64,000 bases of DNA from a bacterium (lineage in GTDB: Bacteria; UBP6; UBA1177): assembly GCA_022703485.1 (NCBI GenBank), contig JAKLDO010000002.1, positions 25,553 through 89,552 on the forward strand, read 5' to 3'. Made by a program: the position numbers and the translations under genes. Below are positions 38,503-47,300 of this stretch, one piece after another; position 1 is the first letter of the stretch; each line of letters opens with the position of its first letter. A model generated the notes under the pieces. That model did not search any database. It saw nothing but the letters and a program-made list of their open reading frames with translations, and was not told the DNA's origin.

Positions 38503-39189
38503 ATGTTAGACCTGCTTAATTTACAGAATTCAACGCAGGGCAATTCGATAACAGGCATCATCTTCACGGTGGTGCTGGCTTTCGTGCTTTCCACGAGCAT
38601 CGGACTTGCCTACATCAAGACTTTCAGGGGCTTAAGCTATTCAAGGAACTTCGTTCAGGCTATGATGCTCAGTTCGATAGTTTCAGCGATAGTAATGAAT
38701 GCGATAGGTGACAGCCTCGCAAGGGGTCTGGGCATGATCGGTGCGCTCGCCATAATCCGCTTCAGGACCAACCTGAAGGATTCCCGTGACATCATTTTCA
38801 TGTTCGCGGCCCTTGCAAGCGGCATAGCATGCGGTGTCGGTGCCTATCTTGTCGGCATTGCAGGCATTGCAATGTTCATCGGCGCGGCATTCCTGCTGTA
38901 TCATTCACAGATGACAAAGACCTCTTTCTATGACGGGATACTCAGGTTCACTCTTTCGAACAATGAAAGCGATACGAAACTTTTCGCGAATATCATGAAC
39001 AGTCACTGCAAGGTCTATGCTCTGATAACGATGAAAGAAGTGAGTCAGGGGACAAGGTTCGAATATGCCTATCACATAAAGATAAAGGATAAAAGCTCCA
39101 ACGAACTTCTGGTGCGGGAACTTAAAGAGAAACTTCCTGAACTTCAGGGGCTTAATCTGATGCTTCAGGAAACTACTGTTGAACTGTAA
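38503..39189 (+). CDS. DUF4956 membrane protein
   Basis: A 228-residue protein with about four membrane helices in the first 145 residues. It has the family-typical LGMIGALAIIRFRTNLKDSRD segment between helices 2 and 3, and a cytoplasmic C-terminal domain. DUF4956 is found beside VTC polyphosphate polymerases across bacteria and is thought to be their membrane partner, perhaps a channel; this is association, not proven. AGGGGG ribosome site. Confidence 0.9.
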   Translation: MLDLLNLQNSTQGNSITGIIFTVVLAFVLSTSIGLAYIKTFRGLSYSRNFVQAMMLSSIVSAIVMNAIGDSLARGLGMIGALAIIRFRTNLKDSRDIIFMFAALASGIACGVGAYLVGIAGIAMFIGAAFLLYHSQMTKTSFYDGILRFTLSNNESDTKLFANIMNSHCKVYALITMKEVSQGTRFEYAYHIKIKDKSSNELLVRELKEKLPELQGLNLMLQETTVEL

Positions 39190-39201
39190 ATGGAGGATGT
39201 C

Positions 39202-39669
39202 ATGAAAAAACTTGTTATCATTTCGTTATTTTTTCTTTCGGCTTGCGGCGGTGAAGAGGTTGCAACTGGCAGTGACATCGTGATAAATGAGATATTCGCG
39301 CAGTCCGCCGATGACACGAAGACCGACTGGATAGAGCTTTACAACAAAGGTACTAAAACTATCGATCTTTCGGGCTGGATGATAATGGATGAAAAGGACA
39401 GAACACCTTATATCATCAAAAGCGGAACGAAGCTCGCTTCAAAAAAGTATCTTGTGATCAATCAGGATGAGACCGGCGCGGCAGGTTTTACATTCGGGCT
39501 TGGCAGTGAAGACACGGTCAGGATATACGATGCCGACGAAGTGAGAATGGATAAAATAGACTGGGAGACAGACGACATCCCCGATGAAAAAAGCCTCGGC
39601 AGAGTCCCCGACGGTTCAGACACCATCAAGCTCACCACAACCCCCACTCCGGGAGTTAAGAATATTTAG
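39202..39669 (+). CDS. Lamin-tail-domain lipoprotein
   Basis: Start chosen at ATG 39202 (GGAGG upstream); an in-frame ATG at 39190 would place that site inside the gene. The 155-residue protein has lipobox FLSAC and one lamin tail domain (VINEIFAQSADDTKTDWIEL, LSGWMIMDEKDRTPYII, GSEDTVRIYDADE). Bacterial lamin-tail domains are extracellular immunoglobulin-like folds often attached to CotH kinases or nucleases. Last gene of the operon; its stop is 3 bp from the convergent DUF4143 ATPase. Confidence 0.88.
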   Translation: MKKLVIISLFFLSACGGEEVATGSDIVINEIFAQSADDTKTDWIELYNKGTKTIDLSGWMIMDEKDRTPYIIKSGTKLASKKYLVINQDETGAAGFTFGLGSEDTVRIYDADEVRMDKIDWETDDIPDEKSLGRVPDGSDTIKLTTTPTPGVKNI

Positions 39670-39672
39670 AAT

Positions 39673-40905
39673 TTAATACAAAAATCCGAAAAGCCACAGC
39701 GGAATTCTGTTTTTAAGACCTGTTTCAATCTCATCAAGAGCATAAATGCTGTTTTCCGTTTTGTTGATCTGACCGGTTTTTTTGTTTTTACCGCCAATTT
39801 CCACGATGTAACTGCCATCCACTTCAAAATCGCCTTTTTTCGGTATCCTCAATTTATGAACCGGTGAGACCGCCTGTGCGAAGAAAGTTTCCCTTATGTT
39901 ACCGATGTTTTTCGAATTGTCGGCTGAGATGGCATACATTTGAGAAGTGTTGTTGAGATATATTTTTTCGGGTTTTCTGAGAGAATCAAGCGCATTACCG
40001 GATTTTTGATATTGAACAATAATTCCGGCGTCTTCAATATAAGAAAGATAAGTTTTTATCGTCCTGTGGTCTGAAACTCCGCAGATATCCTTCAATGCGT
40101 TCAGATCAGGAGTGTATGGAACCAGAGAAGCCACAACAGAAAGCAGTTTTTTTATTTTTCTAACAGTTTCGCCTGTAATAAAACCGTATACCGATGTAAG
40201 ATCTGATTCAATGGAAGTATGTATGTTCTGTTCCAGCATCAGATGCATCAGAGACTCTTCATTAAACTTAATAAAATAAGGATAGAACCCGGTTCTGAGA
40301 TATTCATAAAAGCACGGCAGAACACGAAGGTTTTTATTTTTAAGTGTTTCAATGACTGAATAAGCGGCTTTTTCATGATTTTTCAAAATTCCATCCAGAG
40401 AGATTATATCCAGATCAATATTTTCTTTGATAGTCAGAAATTCCCTGAAAGAAAGTCCGTCCATTTTATATACGATAGCTCTACGCGAAAGATCGTGTGA
40501 CCCTTTGTGAATTTCAAGAGCACTGCTGCCTGAAGCTAATATTCTAAGATCAGGGAATGAATCATAAATGCTTTTCAGCTCCATTGACCATTCCTTATAT
40601 TTATGTATTTCATCAAAACAGATAAGTTCTCCACCTAATTTGTAGAACTCTTCGGCAATGGTGTAAATATTAGTCCCTCCGACCAAAAAGTGATCCGTCG
40701 GAACATACAGGATTTTATTGGAGAAAACATCTCCTTTGGAATATTCAAGCAGAATCTGTATCATCGCTGTAGATTTTCCCACTCCACGCTGACCTGAAAC
40801 AATGTTGAACCTGTAGGAAAGATCATTCTTTTGAAGGAAATATCTCTTAAATTCCCTGTTGTTGGCAATAATGAACTGCCTGCTCAGATCAAAAAATCTA
40901 TCCAA
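39673..40905 (-). CDS. AAA ATPase of the DUF4143 type
   Basis: A 410-residue protein starting at TTG (40905) behind GGGAGGG. The Walker A is GQRGVGKST (about 38-46), Walker B LICFDEIHKYKEW (about 95), sensor ASGSSALEI. A winged-helix-like part and the DUF4143 C-terminal domain (GDFEVDGSYIVEIGGK, about 365) follow. These proteins are common, frequently laterally transferred ATPases of unknown role. Upstream lies an array of three 14-bp repeats spaced by exactly 33 bp that may control it. Confidence 0.88.
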   Translation of the reverse strand: MDRFFDLSRQFIIANNREFKRYFLQKNDLSYRFNIVSGQRGVGKSTAMIQILLEYSKGDVFSNKILYVPTDHFLVGGTNIYTIAEEFYKLGGELICFDEIHKYKEWSMELKSIYDSFPDLRILASGSSALEIHKGSHDLSRRAIVYKMDGLSFREFLTIKENIDLDIISLDGILKNHEKAAYSVIETLKNKNLRVLPCFYEYLRTGFYPYFIKFNEESLMHLMLEQNIHTSIESDLTSVYGFITGETVRKIKKLLSVVASLVPYTPDLNALKDICGVSDHRTIKTYLSYIEDAGIIVQYQKSGNALDSLRKPEKIYLNNTSQMYAISADNSKNIGNIRETFFAQAVSPVHKLRIPKKGDFEVDGSYIVEIGGKNKKTGQINKTENSIYALDEIETGLKNRIPLWLFGFLY

Positions 40906-40920
40906 AGCACCCTCCCAAAA

Positions 40921-41000
40921 TAGGATTCCATTACCACTTTTCTATGTCAATTATAGTATTCCATTACAATAATTCAAGTAAAATATTAGGATTCCATTAC
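40921..41000. repeat. Three 14-bp repeats at 33-bp spacing upstream of the DUF4143 ATPase
   Basis: TAGGATTCCATTAC at 40921-40934, TAGTATTCCATTAC at 40954-40967 and TAGGATTCCATTAC at 40987-41000 are spaced exactly 33 bp, about three helical turns. The last copy touches the stop codon of the MFS gene. The layout suggests cooperative protein binding on one face of the DNA. Confidence 0.75.
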
Positions 41001-42196
41001 TATTTAGATCTCCCTTTCACTGCGAAAAGGACTGTTCCGGCAAATCCGAAGAATGCGGCTGTGAAAAAGTTGACTGCGGGTGATATCTGCCAAAGCCATG
41101 CGCTGGCAAATGCGGCGATCGAGACCACTGTATCACGCAGAAGATAATAACTGCCGAATGTCGATGCCTTTTTTCCGGCGGGTGCGAGGTCCATGATGAG
41201 CGCTTTCCGTGTCGGTTCGCCGAACTCTTTGAGACCGCGGACTATAAACGCGATGACGAGCATCCGGAAGCTTGTCGAAAAATAGAGGACCACAGGAAAT
41301 ATGGCGAAATTGAAAAAAGTGATCAGCACAAAAGGCTTTTTCTCCCCTTTATCGGCAAAATATGCGACCGGCACATAAATAAGGAGCGCCACTGTCATCT
41401 CAACCGCGGTCAGTATCCCGAACTCGGTTCCGCTTATCTTCGCTCCGCCTGCACTGTACATCGCCCAGATCGCAAGATATGCATAAGGGATCTGCTCACA
41501 GAACCTGATCAGGATGTCAGATACAAGAAGCGATCTGAGCTCACGGGGCATTGCGGCGATATTTTCAAGAAACGAACTGGAGGCGCCATCTTTCTTTTCG
41601 TGCTTTTCCTCTATCATCCACTGCTGAATGATAAGCGAAACGGCTCCCAGCACGAACGCAGCAACAAAAGAGAGCCTGATTCCGGTCCTCACTCCGTAAA
41701 TATCAATGAGTATTCCGCCGAGCACCGGGCCCAGAGCCATCGGAATGCGCCTTACAAGCGAATGTACCGACACTCCCATCGTCCGCTTGTTCTTCGGAAG
41801 GACTGCTGAAACAAGCTCCATTGTCGCAGGAAGTGACAGCGCCGTCCACGAAAGGAAGAACACAGACCCGATGACGACCGCTATCCAGTGAGGGATTATT
41901 ATGACTATCAGGAAACCTGTCATCGCGAAAATGTTGAAAACTGCAAGGGCTTTTTTATATCCGAGCCTTTCTGTAAGCCATCCTCCGGGATAGGAATAAA
42001 GCGCTGACAGCAGGTTGTCCATGCCGTTTAGAAGCCCCGGAATGAGCGGAGACGCGCCAAGAGCGATTATATAAAGAGGGATGAACCTTTCAGCCATTTT
42101 CTCCCCGAGTCCTACAAGAATGACCATGGTCAGAAGCCCTGCTATGCTTCTTTGCAGACCGAAGAATCCGGCTATGTTCCTGAACTTCTCTTTCAT
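41000..42196 (-). CDS. MFS transporter
   Basis: Start taken at ATG 42196; the longer frame to 42307 runs over the neighbouring promoter and start. A 398-residue major facilitator with about 12 membrane helices and the cytoplasmic 2-3 loop motif GGWLTERLGYKKAL. The central loop is charged (about 195-215). Substrate unknown; the closest overall style is the drug/metabolite MFS_1 group. The last bases overlap the third 14-bp repeat of the neighbouring array. Divergent from 42287. Confidence 0.85.
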   Translation of the reverse strand: MKEKFRNIAGFFGLQRSIAGLLTMVILVGLGEKMAERFIPLYIIALGASPLIPGLLNGMDNLLSALYSYPGGWLTERLGYKKALAVFNIFAMTGFLIVIIIPHWIAVVIGSVFFLSWTALSLPATMELVSAVLPKNKRTMGVSVHSLVRRIPMALGPVLGGILIDIYGVRTGIRLSFVAAFVLGAVSLIIQQWMIEEKHEKKDGASSSFLENIAAMPRELRSLLVSDILIRFCEQIPYAYLAIWAMYSAGGAKISGTEFGILTAVEMTVALLIYVPVAYFADKGEKKPFVLITFFNFAIFPVVLYFSTSFRMLVIAFIVRGLKEFGEPTRKALIMDLAPAGKKASTFGSYYLLRDTVVSIAAFASAWLWQISPAVNFFTAAFFGFAGTVLFAVKGRSK

Positions 42197-42225
42197 ACCT
42201 GTTAAGTTATTTAAATCCGTTCCAT

Positions 42226-42253
42226 TTGCAACAATAAGATGAAAGGTTATAAT
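42226..42253 (+). promoter_or_regulatory. Candidate promoter of the 42287 gene
   Basis: TTGCAA (42226-42231) and a perfect TATAAT (42248-42253) with a 16-bp spacer, 33 bp upstream of the ATG at 42287. Confidence 0.6.
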
Positions 42254-42286
42254 CTTTGTGTTAACTTTCTTTTTCCGGAGAGTGTC

Positions 42287-43372
42287 ATGCCTGAACGCCG
42301 CGACCACGCTTCAACTGCAAGGCTCATCGAACTTTGCGCCGGATATTTCATTTTCTATGTCATCACAGGAGTCGCTGTAAAGTTCTTCCTTTCCACCAAA
42401 GAGGGCTTCCCCGCTCTTGACGGCATGGAGTACCTTGTCTACAACACAGCGGGGGGAACGGTCATTGCGACCGGCGTCGTGCTCATACTTAAATGGTATC
42501 ACCTTGATTCGATCGGGAAGACAAAGGTCCTCGGTTTCACGATACCTTCCGAGATCCCCTACATAATCGCTTCCGGCATCTGCACTGCCGTCGTCATTCC
42601 CACAACCACTCTGCTATACTCGTTCAAGGGCATATCTGTAATGGTTGCGATGGTGATAATGAGAGGCGCTGTAATAATAATAGGAAGGGTTGTTGACGAA
42701 ATTCAGATCCGTCAGGGAATTCTAAAGAAAAAGGTGTTCGCCGAGGAGAATTTCGCGATGGTGCTCGCCCTTTTTGCAGTTAGCATAAACATAATAGCGG
42801 ATGACAGCGGCGGTGACAGCGCTTTCACATCACTTCCTGCCGTGGTTATCTTCGGAAGTTACATCCTTGCGTATTCATTCAGGATCTACATCATGAACTA
42901 TTACAAGAATACGAGGAAAGAAAACTGTATCAAAGACACCAACAAAGCATTTTTTGCAATTGAGCAGATAGCTTCGACCGCTACTTTGATAATGGTCACT
43001 GTCGCAATTGTTGTTTTTGCAAAGTCACTTGACATAACCGGCGAACGGATCACTCCTTTTGTAACCGCAGTTACGGCACCGGACCCTGATTGGTCACACT
43101 GGGCGTTCATTGCTGGACTTGCTTACGGAGTCGTTGCATTTTTCAGTGTGTTCCTGTTTATGTTCAAAGGGCGTACTGCTACATTTGCAGGGCTTGTAAA
43201 CCGCCTGACATCACTGATCGCAGGAACAGTTTCGACACTCCTTTTTGCATTCCTTTTTCAGGGAAGCTACCCCCATCTGGTGGACTGGATAGCGCTCATA
43301 TTCATACTTGCCGCAGTCGGATTCATGGCAAAAGCCGAAAAGAAAAGAAAGAAGGAATTGAAACCGTGTTGA
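42287..43372 (+). CDS. DMT-like polytopic membrane protein
   Basis: Start chosen at ATG 42287 behind CCGGAGAG, just downstream of a good promoter. The 361-residue protein has about ten hydrophobic helices in two halves. A charged loop lies between them (about 140-155, DEIQIRQGILKKK) and a basic C-terminus follows (EKKRKKELK). This resembles drug/metabolite-type transporters, but I do not recognise the exact family. Substrate unknown. Confidence 0.7.
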   Translation: MPERRDHASTARLIELCAGYFIFYVITGVAVKFFLSTKEGFPALDGMEYLVYNTAGGTVIATGVVLILKWYHLDSIGKTKVLGFTIPSEIPYIIASGICTAVVIPTTTLLYSFKGISVMVAMVIMRGAVIIIGRVVDEIQIRQGILKKKVFAEENFAMVLALFAVSINIIADDSGGDSAFTSLPAVVIFGSYILAYSFRIYIMNYYKNTRKENCIKDTNKAFFAIEQIASTATLIMVTVAIVVFAKSLDITGERITPFVTAVTAPDPDWSHWAFIAGLAYGVVAFFSVFLFMFKGRTATFAGLVNRLTSLIAGTVSTLLFAFLFQGSYPHLVDWIALIFILAAVGFMAKAEKKRKKELKPC

Positions 43373-43374
43373 AA

Positions 43375-43506
43375 CCCTCATCCTCGGTCCTTCTCCCTGA
43401 CTAAGGAGAAGGAGGCGGGAATAAAAGATCACGCCCTCATCCTCGGTCCTTCTCCCTGACTAAGGAGAAGGATGAATTCACCCTTTCCTTTTTTAAAGGG
43501 AAAGGG
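43375..43506. repeat. Two 39-bp repeats at 59-bp spacing plus a hairpin
   Basis: Copies at 43375-43413 and 43434-43472 each contain the hairpin CCTTCTCC-CTGACTAA-GGAGAAGG. A second inverted repeat CCCTTTCC (43481-43488)/GGAAAGGG (43499-43506) follows and could terminate both convergent genes. The same two-copy block recurs at 43997-44094. Confidence 0.85.
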
Positions 43507-43517
43507 CAGGGATAGGG

Positions 43518-43919
43518 TTATTTCTCCAGCTCCCATTTCCAGCGGGTGTATCCGCCGAAGTTCATCATTTTTGTGTAGCCTTTCTCTTCAAGTTTTTTGA
43601 TGACAGCCTGCGCTCTTCCGCCTGTTTCGCAGTAGAAAATGAGATTCTTACTTTGCGGGATCTCGCCGAGTCTGTCAATTATCTCTGAAGATGGATATGA
43701 CTTTGCAGTCGGTATGTGCCCTTTGTCATATGCGGTTTTCGGTCTCACATCGATTATCCAGATATCATCCTGCGGATTTTCAACAAGAGCTTTAAGCGCT
43801 TCAGGCTCGACATACTTCTTTAAAGCCTCACCATCCTTTGAAACATAACCTTCATGACATGCAGTAATAAAAAGCATCGCCGCTAATGAAATGATAACAA
43901 CAGCCATTTTTCTAAACAT
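43518..43919 (-). CDS. Exported rhodanese-domain protein
   Basis: Start chosen at ATG 43919 (GGAGGG upstream). The 133-residue protein has a lipobox-like signal (MLFITAC) and a single rhodanese domain with WIIDVRPKTAYDKGHIPTA and the active-site loop YCETGGRAQ. The catalytic Cys is present, so sulfur transfer is possible. Localisation outside the cytoplasm suggests a role in envelope sulfur or thiol chemistry. The gene is bracketed by near-identical 98-bp repeat blocks. Confidence 0.85.
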   Translation of the reverse strand: MFRKMAVVIISLAAMLFITACHEGYVSKDGEALKKYVEPEALKALVENPQDDIWIIDVRPKTAYDKGHIPTAKSYPSSEIIDRLGEIPQSKNLIFYCETGGRAQAVIKKLEEKGYTKMMNFGGYTRWKWELEK

Positions 43920-44399
43920 CGGACCCTCCATAATGTTGGGGCGAATGGTATTCGCCCAGTCCAATATTTAATAAGCATGCGGAAATATTTGTCAAACCCT
44001 CATCCTCGGTCCTTCTCCCTGACTAAGGAGAAGGAGGCGGGAACAAAAGATCACGCCCTCATCCTCGATCCTTCTCCCTGACTAAGGAGAAGGAAGGTGA
44101 TGGATCTTGAAATTGCGGTGGGTTCGTAGGGGCGAACGGCGTTCGCCCTCTTGGTACGGGTTATTTTGATTTGGTTCCGTAGGGGCGGACTTGTCGCGTC
44201 GTAGTGTTACGAAGACGGATGTTTCCGTTTTTCTTCCAGGATTCGCTATGGCAATAATTCGCTATGGGGAAGTTGGGGGTGGGATGTAGGGGCGGACTTG
44301 TCCTGAGTCAATCGAAGGATCACGCCCTTTTGGTGCGGGTTATTTGATTTGGGTTCGTAGGGGCGAAACCATGTTTTCGCCCAATCTGTGCAGTACGGG
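43920..44399. repeat. Gene-free stretch filled with interspersed repeats
   Basis: About 480 bp without a gene. It holds GGGGCGAATGGTATTCGCCC (43938-43957), two copies of the 39-bp hairpin repeat at 43997-44035 and 44056-44094 (59-bp period), and GTAGGGGCG-type elements starting at 44126, 44179, 44286 and 44357. Three of the latter units end with CGGGTTATTTTGAT or a close variant, a string that also forms the 3' end and stop of hsdR at 44400. Confidence 0.8.
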
Positions 44400-47300
44400 T
44401 TATTTTGATCTCGCTATCTCATCTGCTATCATTTCGGCCTGTTTGAGGACTGTTTCGGTTGCGAGCATCTGCATATCGGGCGGATAGCCGTACTGTCTGA
44501 GTACTCTTTTGACTATTACTTTGAGTTTTGCTTTTACACTTTCTTTTATGGTCCAGTCTATCGCAGCGTTTTCCCTGACTTTGTTGAAAAGGACAACTGC
44601 GAGTTCACGGAGTTTATCTTTCTCCATCACTTCTCTTGCACTTTTGTTGTCGGATATTGCGGTGTAGAAAGAATACTCGTAATCGGTGAGTCCAAGTTCT
44701 TTGGGCTCTTTATCCATCTCTTTTATTTCTTTACCTAATTTAATGAGTTCGTCGATGACTTCAACGGCTGTGAGTATTTTGCTGTGATACCTTTTTATCG
44801 AATCTTCGAGCATTTCCATCAGCGTTCTGCCCTGCACAAGGTTCTTTTTTGTCCTTGATCTGATCTCATCGTTAAGCAGTTTTTTAAGCACTTCAAGAGC
44901 TATGTTCTTGTGTTCCATATTCCTGACTTCAAGAAGAAAGTCTTCAGAAAGTATCGATATATCCGGCTTTTTTATTCCTGCGGCATCAAAAACATCAATT
45001 ACTTTCTCGCTTATCAGTGCCTGATCTATAACCTGCCGCACTGTTGTTTCCAGCTCTTCATCTGTTCTGCCGGTTCCGTCACGGTCGAATTTCACAAGTC
45101 TTGATTTCACCGCCTGGAAGAAACCGACCTCATCTTTCACATCCATCGCCTGATCGTGGGGAAGAGCTATTGAAAATGCCCTTGAAAGAGCGGTGACTTC
45201 ATCTACAAACCGTTTTCTTCCGCTTTCCAGTCCGAGAATATGTTCTTCAGCGGAAAGTATCATCGAGAGTTTTCTTCCTGTGTCTGCCTGAAAATATTCC
45301 TCATATTCAAATCCGTGGAACATCTGCGATACGACTTCAAGTTTTTCAAGCATTAGATTGACCGCCTGTTCCTGAGCTACAGCCGGATCACCTTTTCCTC
45401 CTGAATCCGAATAGAATGAGAGCGCCTTTTTAAGATCAGATGCAATCCCGAGATAATCAACGATTAGTCCGCCTGTTTTATCTTTGTAAACACGGTTTAC
45501 CCTTGCAATAGCCTGCATGAGGTTGTGTCCTTTCATCGGTTTATCAATATAAAGAGTATTGAGACAGGGAACATCAAAACCGGTTAGCCACATGTCTCTG
45601 ACGATCACTATTTTCAGTTCATCTTCCGGATTTTTCATTCTGTCTGCAAGGACTCTTCTATCCTCTTTTGTTGTATGATGCCTTGATATTACGGGTCCGT
45701 CAGATGATGAAGATGTCATTATGACTTTTATGCATCCTTTTTTTATGTCAGAGCTATGCCAAAGAGGTCTTATTTTGACTATTTCACTGTACAGTTCAGC
45801 TGCGATCCTTCTTGACATCGAGACTATCATCGCCTTGCCTGATGATCCGGTCTGTCTTGTCTCAAAATGATAAACTATGTCTGAAGCTATCTGTTTTATC
45901 CTTTTTTCACTTCCGACGAGTGCTTCAAGCTGTGTCCATTTTGTCTTTATTTTCTGGGTTTCGCTTATCTCATCGGTCTCAAGTTCGTCATCCATTTCTT
46001 TTACGAGCTTTCTTCCTTCGTCGCTCAGTCCGACTTTTGCGAGTCGGCTTTCATAATAAATGCGGACTGTCGCACCGTCATTTACTGCTGATGATATGTC
46101 ATATATATCCACATAGTTTCCAAAAACTGCCGGAGTGTTCACATCGGTGTTTTCTATGGGGGTTCCTGTGAATCCGAGGTATGTGGCATCGGGAAGCGCG
46201 TCTCTGAGATATTTTGCAAATCCGTAAACTATCTTTTTTCCGGTAACATTTCCGTTGTAATCAAGTTCATCAACTGTTTTTGCTTTAAATCCGTAATGGG
46301 TTCTATGCGCCTCATCAGCTATTACAATTACATTTTTTCTGTCAGTGAGTGTTTCATAAACATTGCCTGTTTCGGGCTGGAATTTCTGTATTGTTGTAAA
46401 AACTATTCCACCGCTTGCGACTTTAAGCAGTTCTTTAAGGTGATCTCTGTCCTTTGCCTGCACAGGTTCCTGTCTCAGAAGCTGTATTGATGAGGCGAAT
46501 GTGTCAAAAAGCTGGTCATCGAGGTCGTTTCTATCGGTTATTACTATTATTGTCGGGTTGTCCATTTCAAGGACGATCTTTCCGGCATAGAAAACCATCG
46601 AAAGCGATTTGCCTGAACCCTGAGTGTGCCAGACCACTCCGCCCTTTCTGTCTCCAGATGGTTGTTTTTTCACATCAGGAAGTCCGTAACTTGCGGGCAG
46701 TTCAGCAACCACAGCCCCTAAATCCCCTAAAGGGGACTTTGAGGAATAACCGGATGCCCTGAGAGTTGATTCGACTGCACGGTTCACTGCGTAATACTGG
46801 TGATAAGATGCTATTTTCTTTACGGTCTGAACCTTGATTTGCCTGATTTCAGGATTACCTTGATTGTCAAAACCGGTAGACCGTTCAAAAACTGTGAAGT
46901 GTCTGATGAGATCAAGCAGTGTCTTTTTATTTAGCATCCCTTTTATCAGCGTTTCGAGCTGTCCGGTAAGGTGTGATGCTTCTGAAACTCCGTCAGCGGT
47001 TTTCCATGTCATGAAGCGGCTGAGGTCTGAAGATATCGAACCAGCTTTCGCCTCAAGTCCGTCAGATATGACCGATATCCCGTTGTATTTGAATAATGAC
47101 GGTATCGCCTCTTTATAAGTCTGGATCTGCTTGAACGCTGACAGGATCGTTGCTTTTTCATCTGCAGGATTCTTGAGCTCTATCACGACAAGCGGAAGCC
47201 CGTTCACAAAAAGGATAATGTCAGGTCGTTTATTAGCCCCTTGATCCCCTAAAGGGGAAGATTCGATTACCGTGAACTGATTTATCGCGACAAAATCATT

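Noticed and set aside
42204..42231. Reverse-strand promoter for the MFS gene using the palindromic TTGCAA with TAACTT
   Set aside because: It would place the transcription start on the start codon itself, leaving no ribosome site.
42197..42307. Upstream extension of the MFS transporter
   Set aside because: It crosses a good divergent promoter and the start of the neighbouring gene; the ATG at 42196 begins just before the first membrane helix.
44910..47118. Forward-strand frames across hsdR
   Set aside because: Antisense to intact restriction-enzyme motifs, with no start signals.
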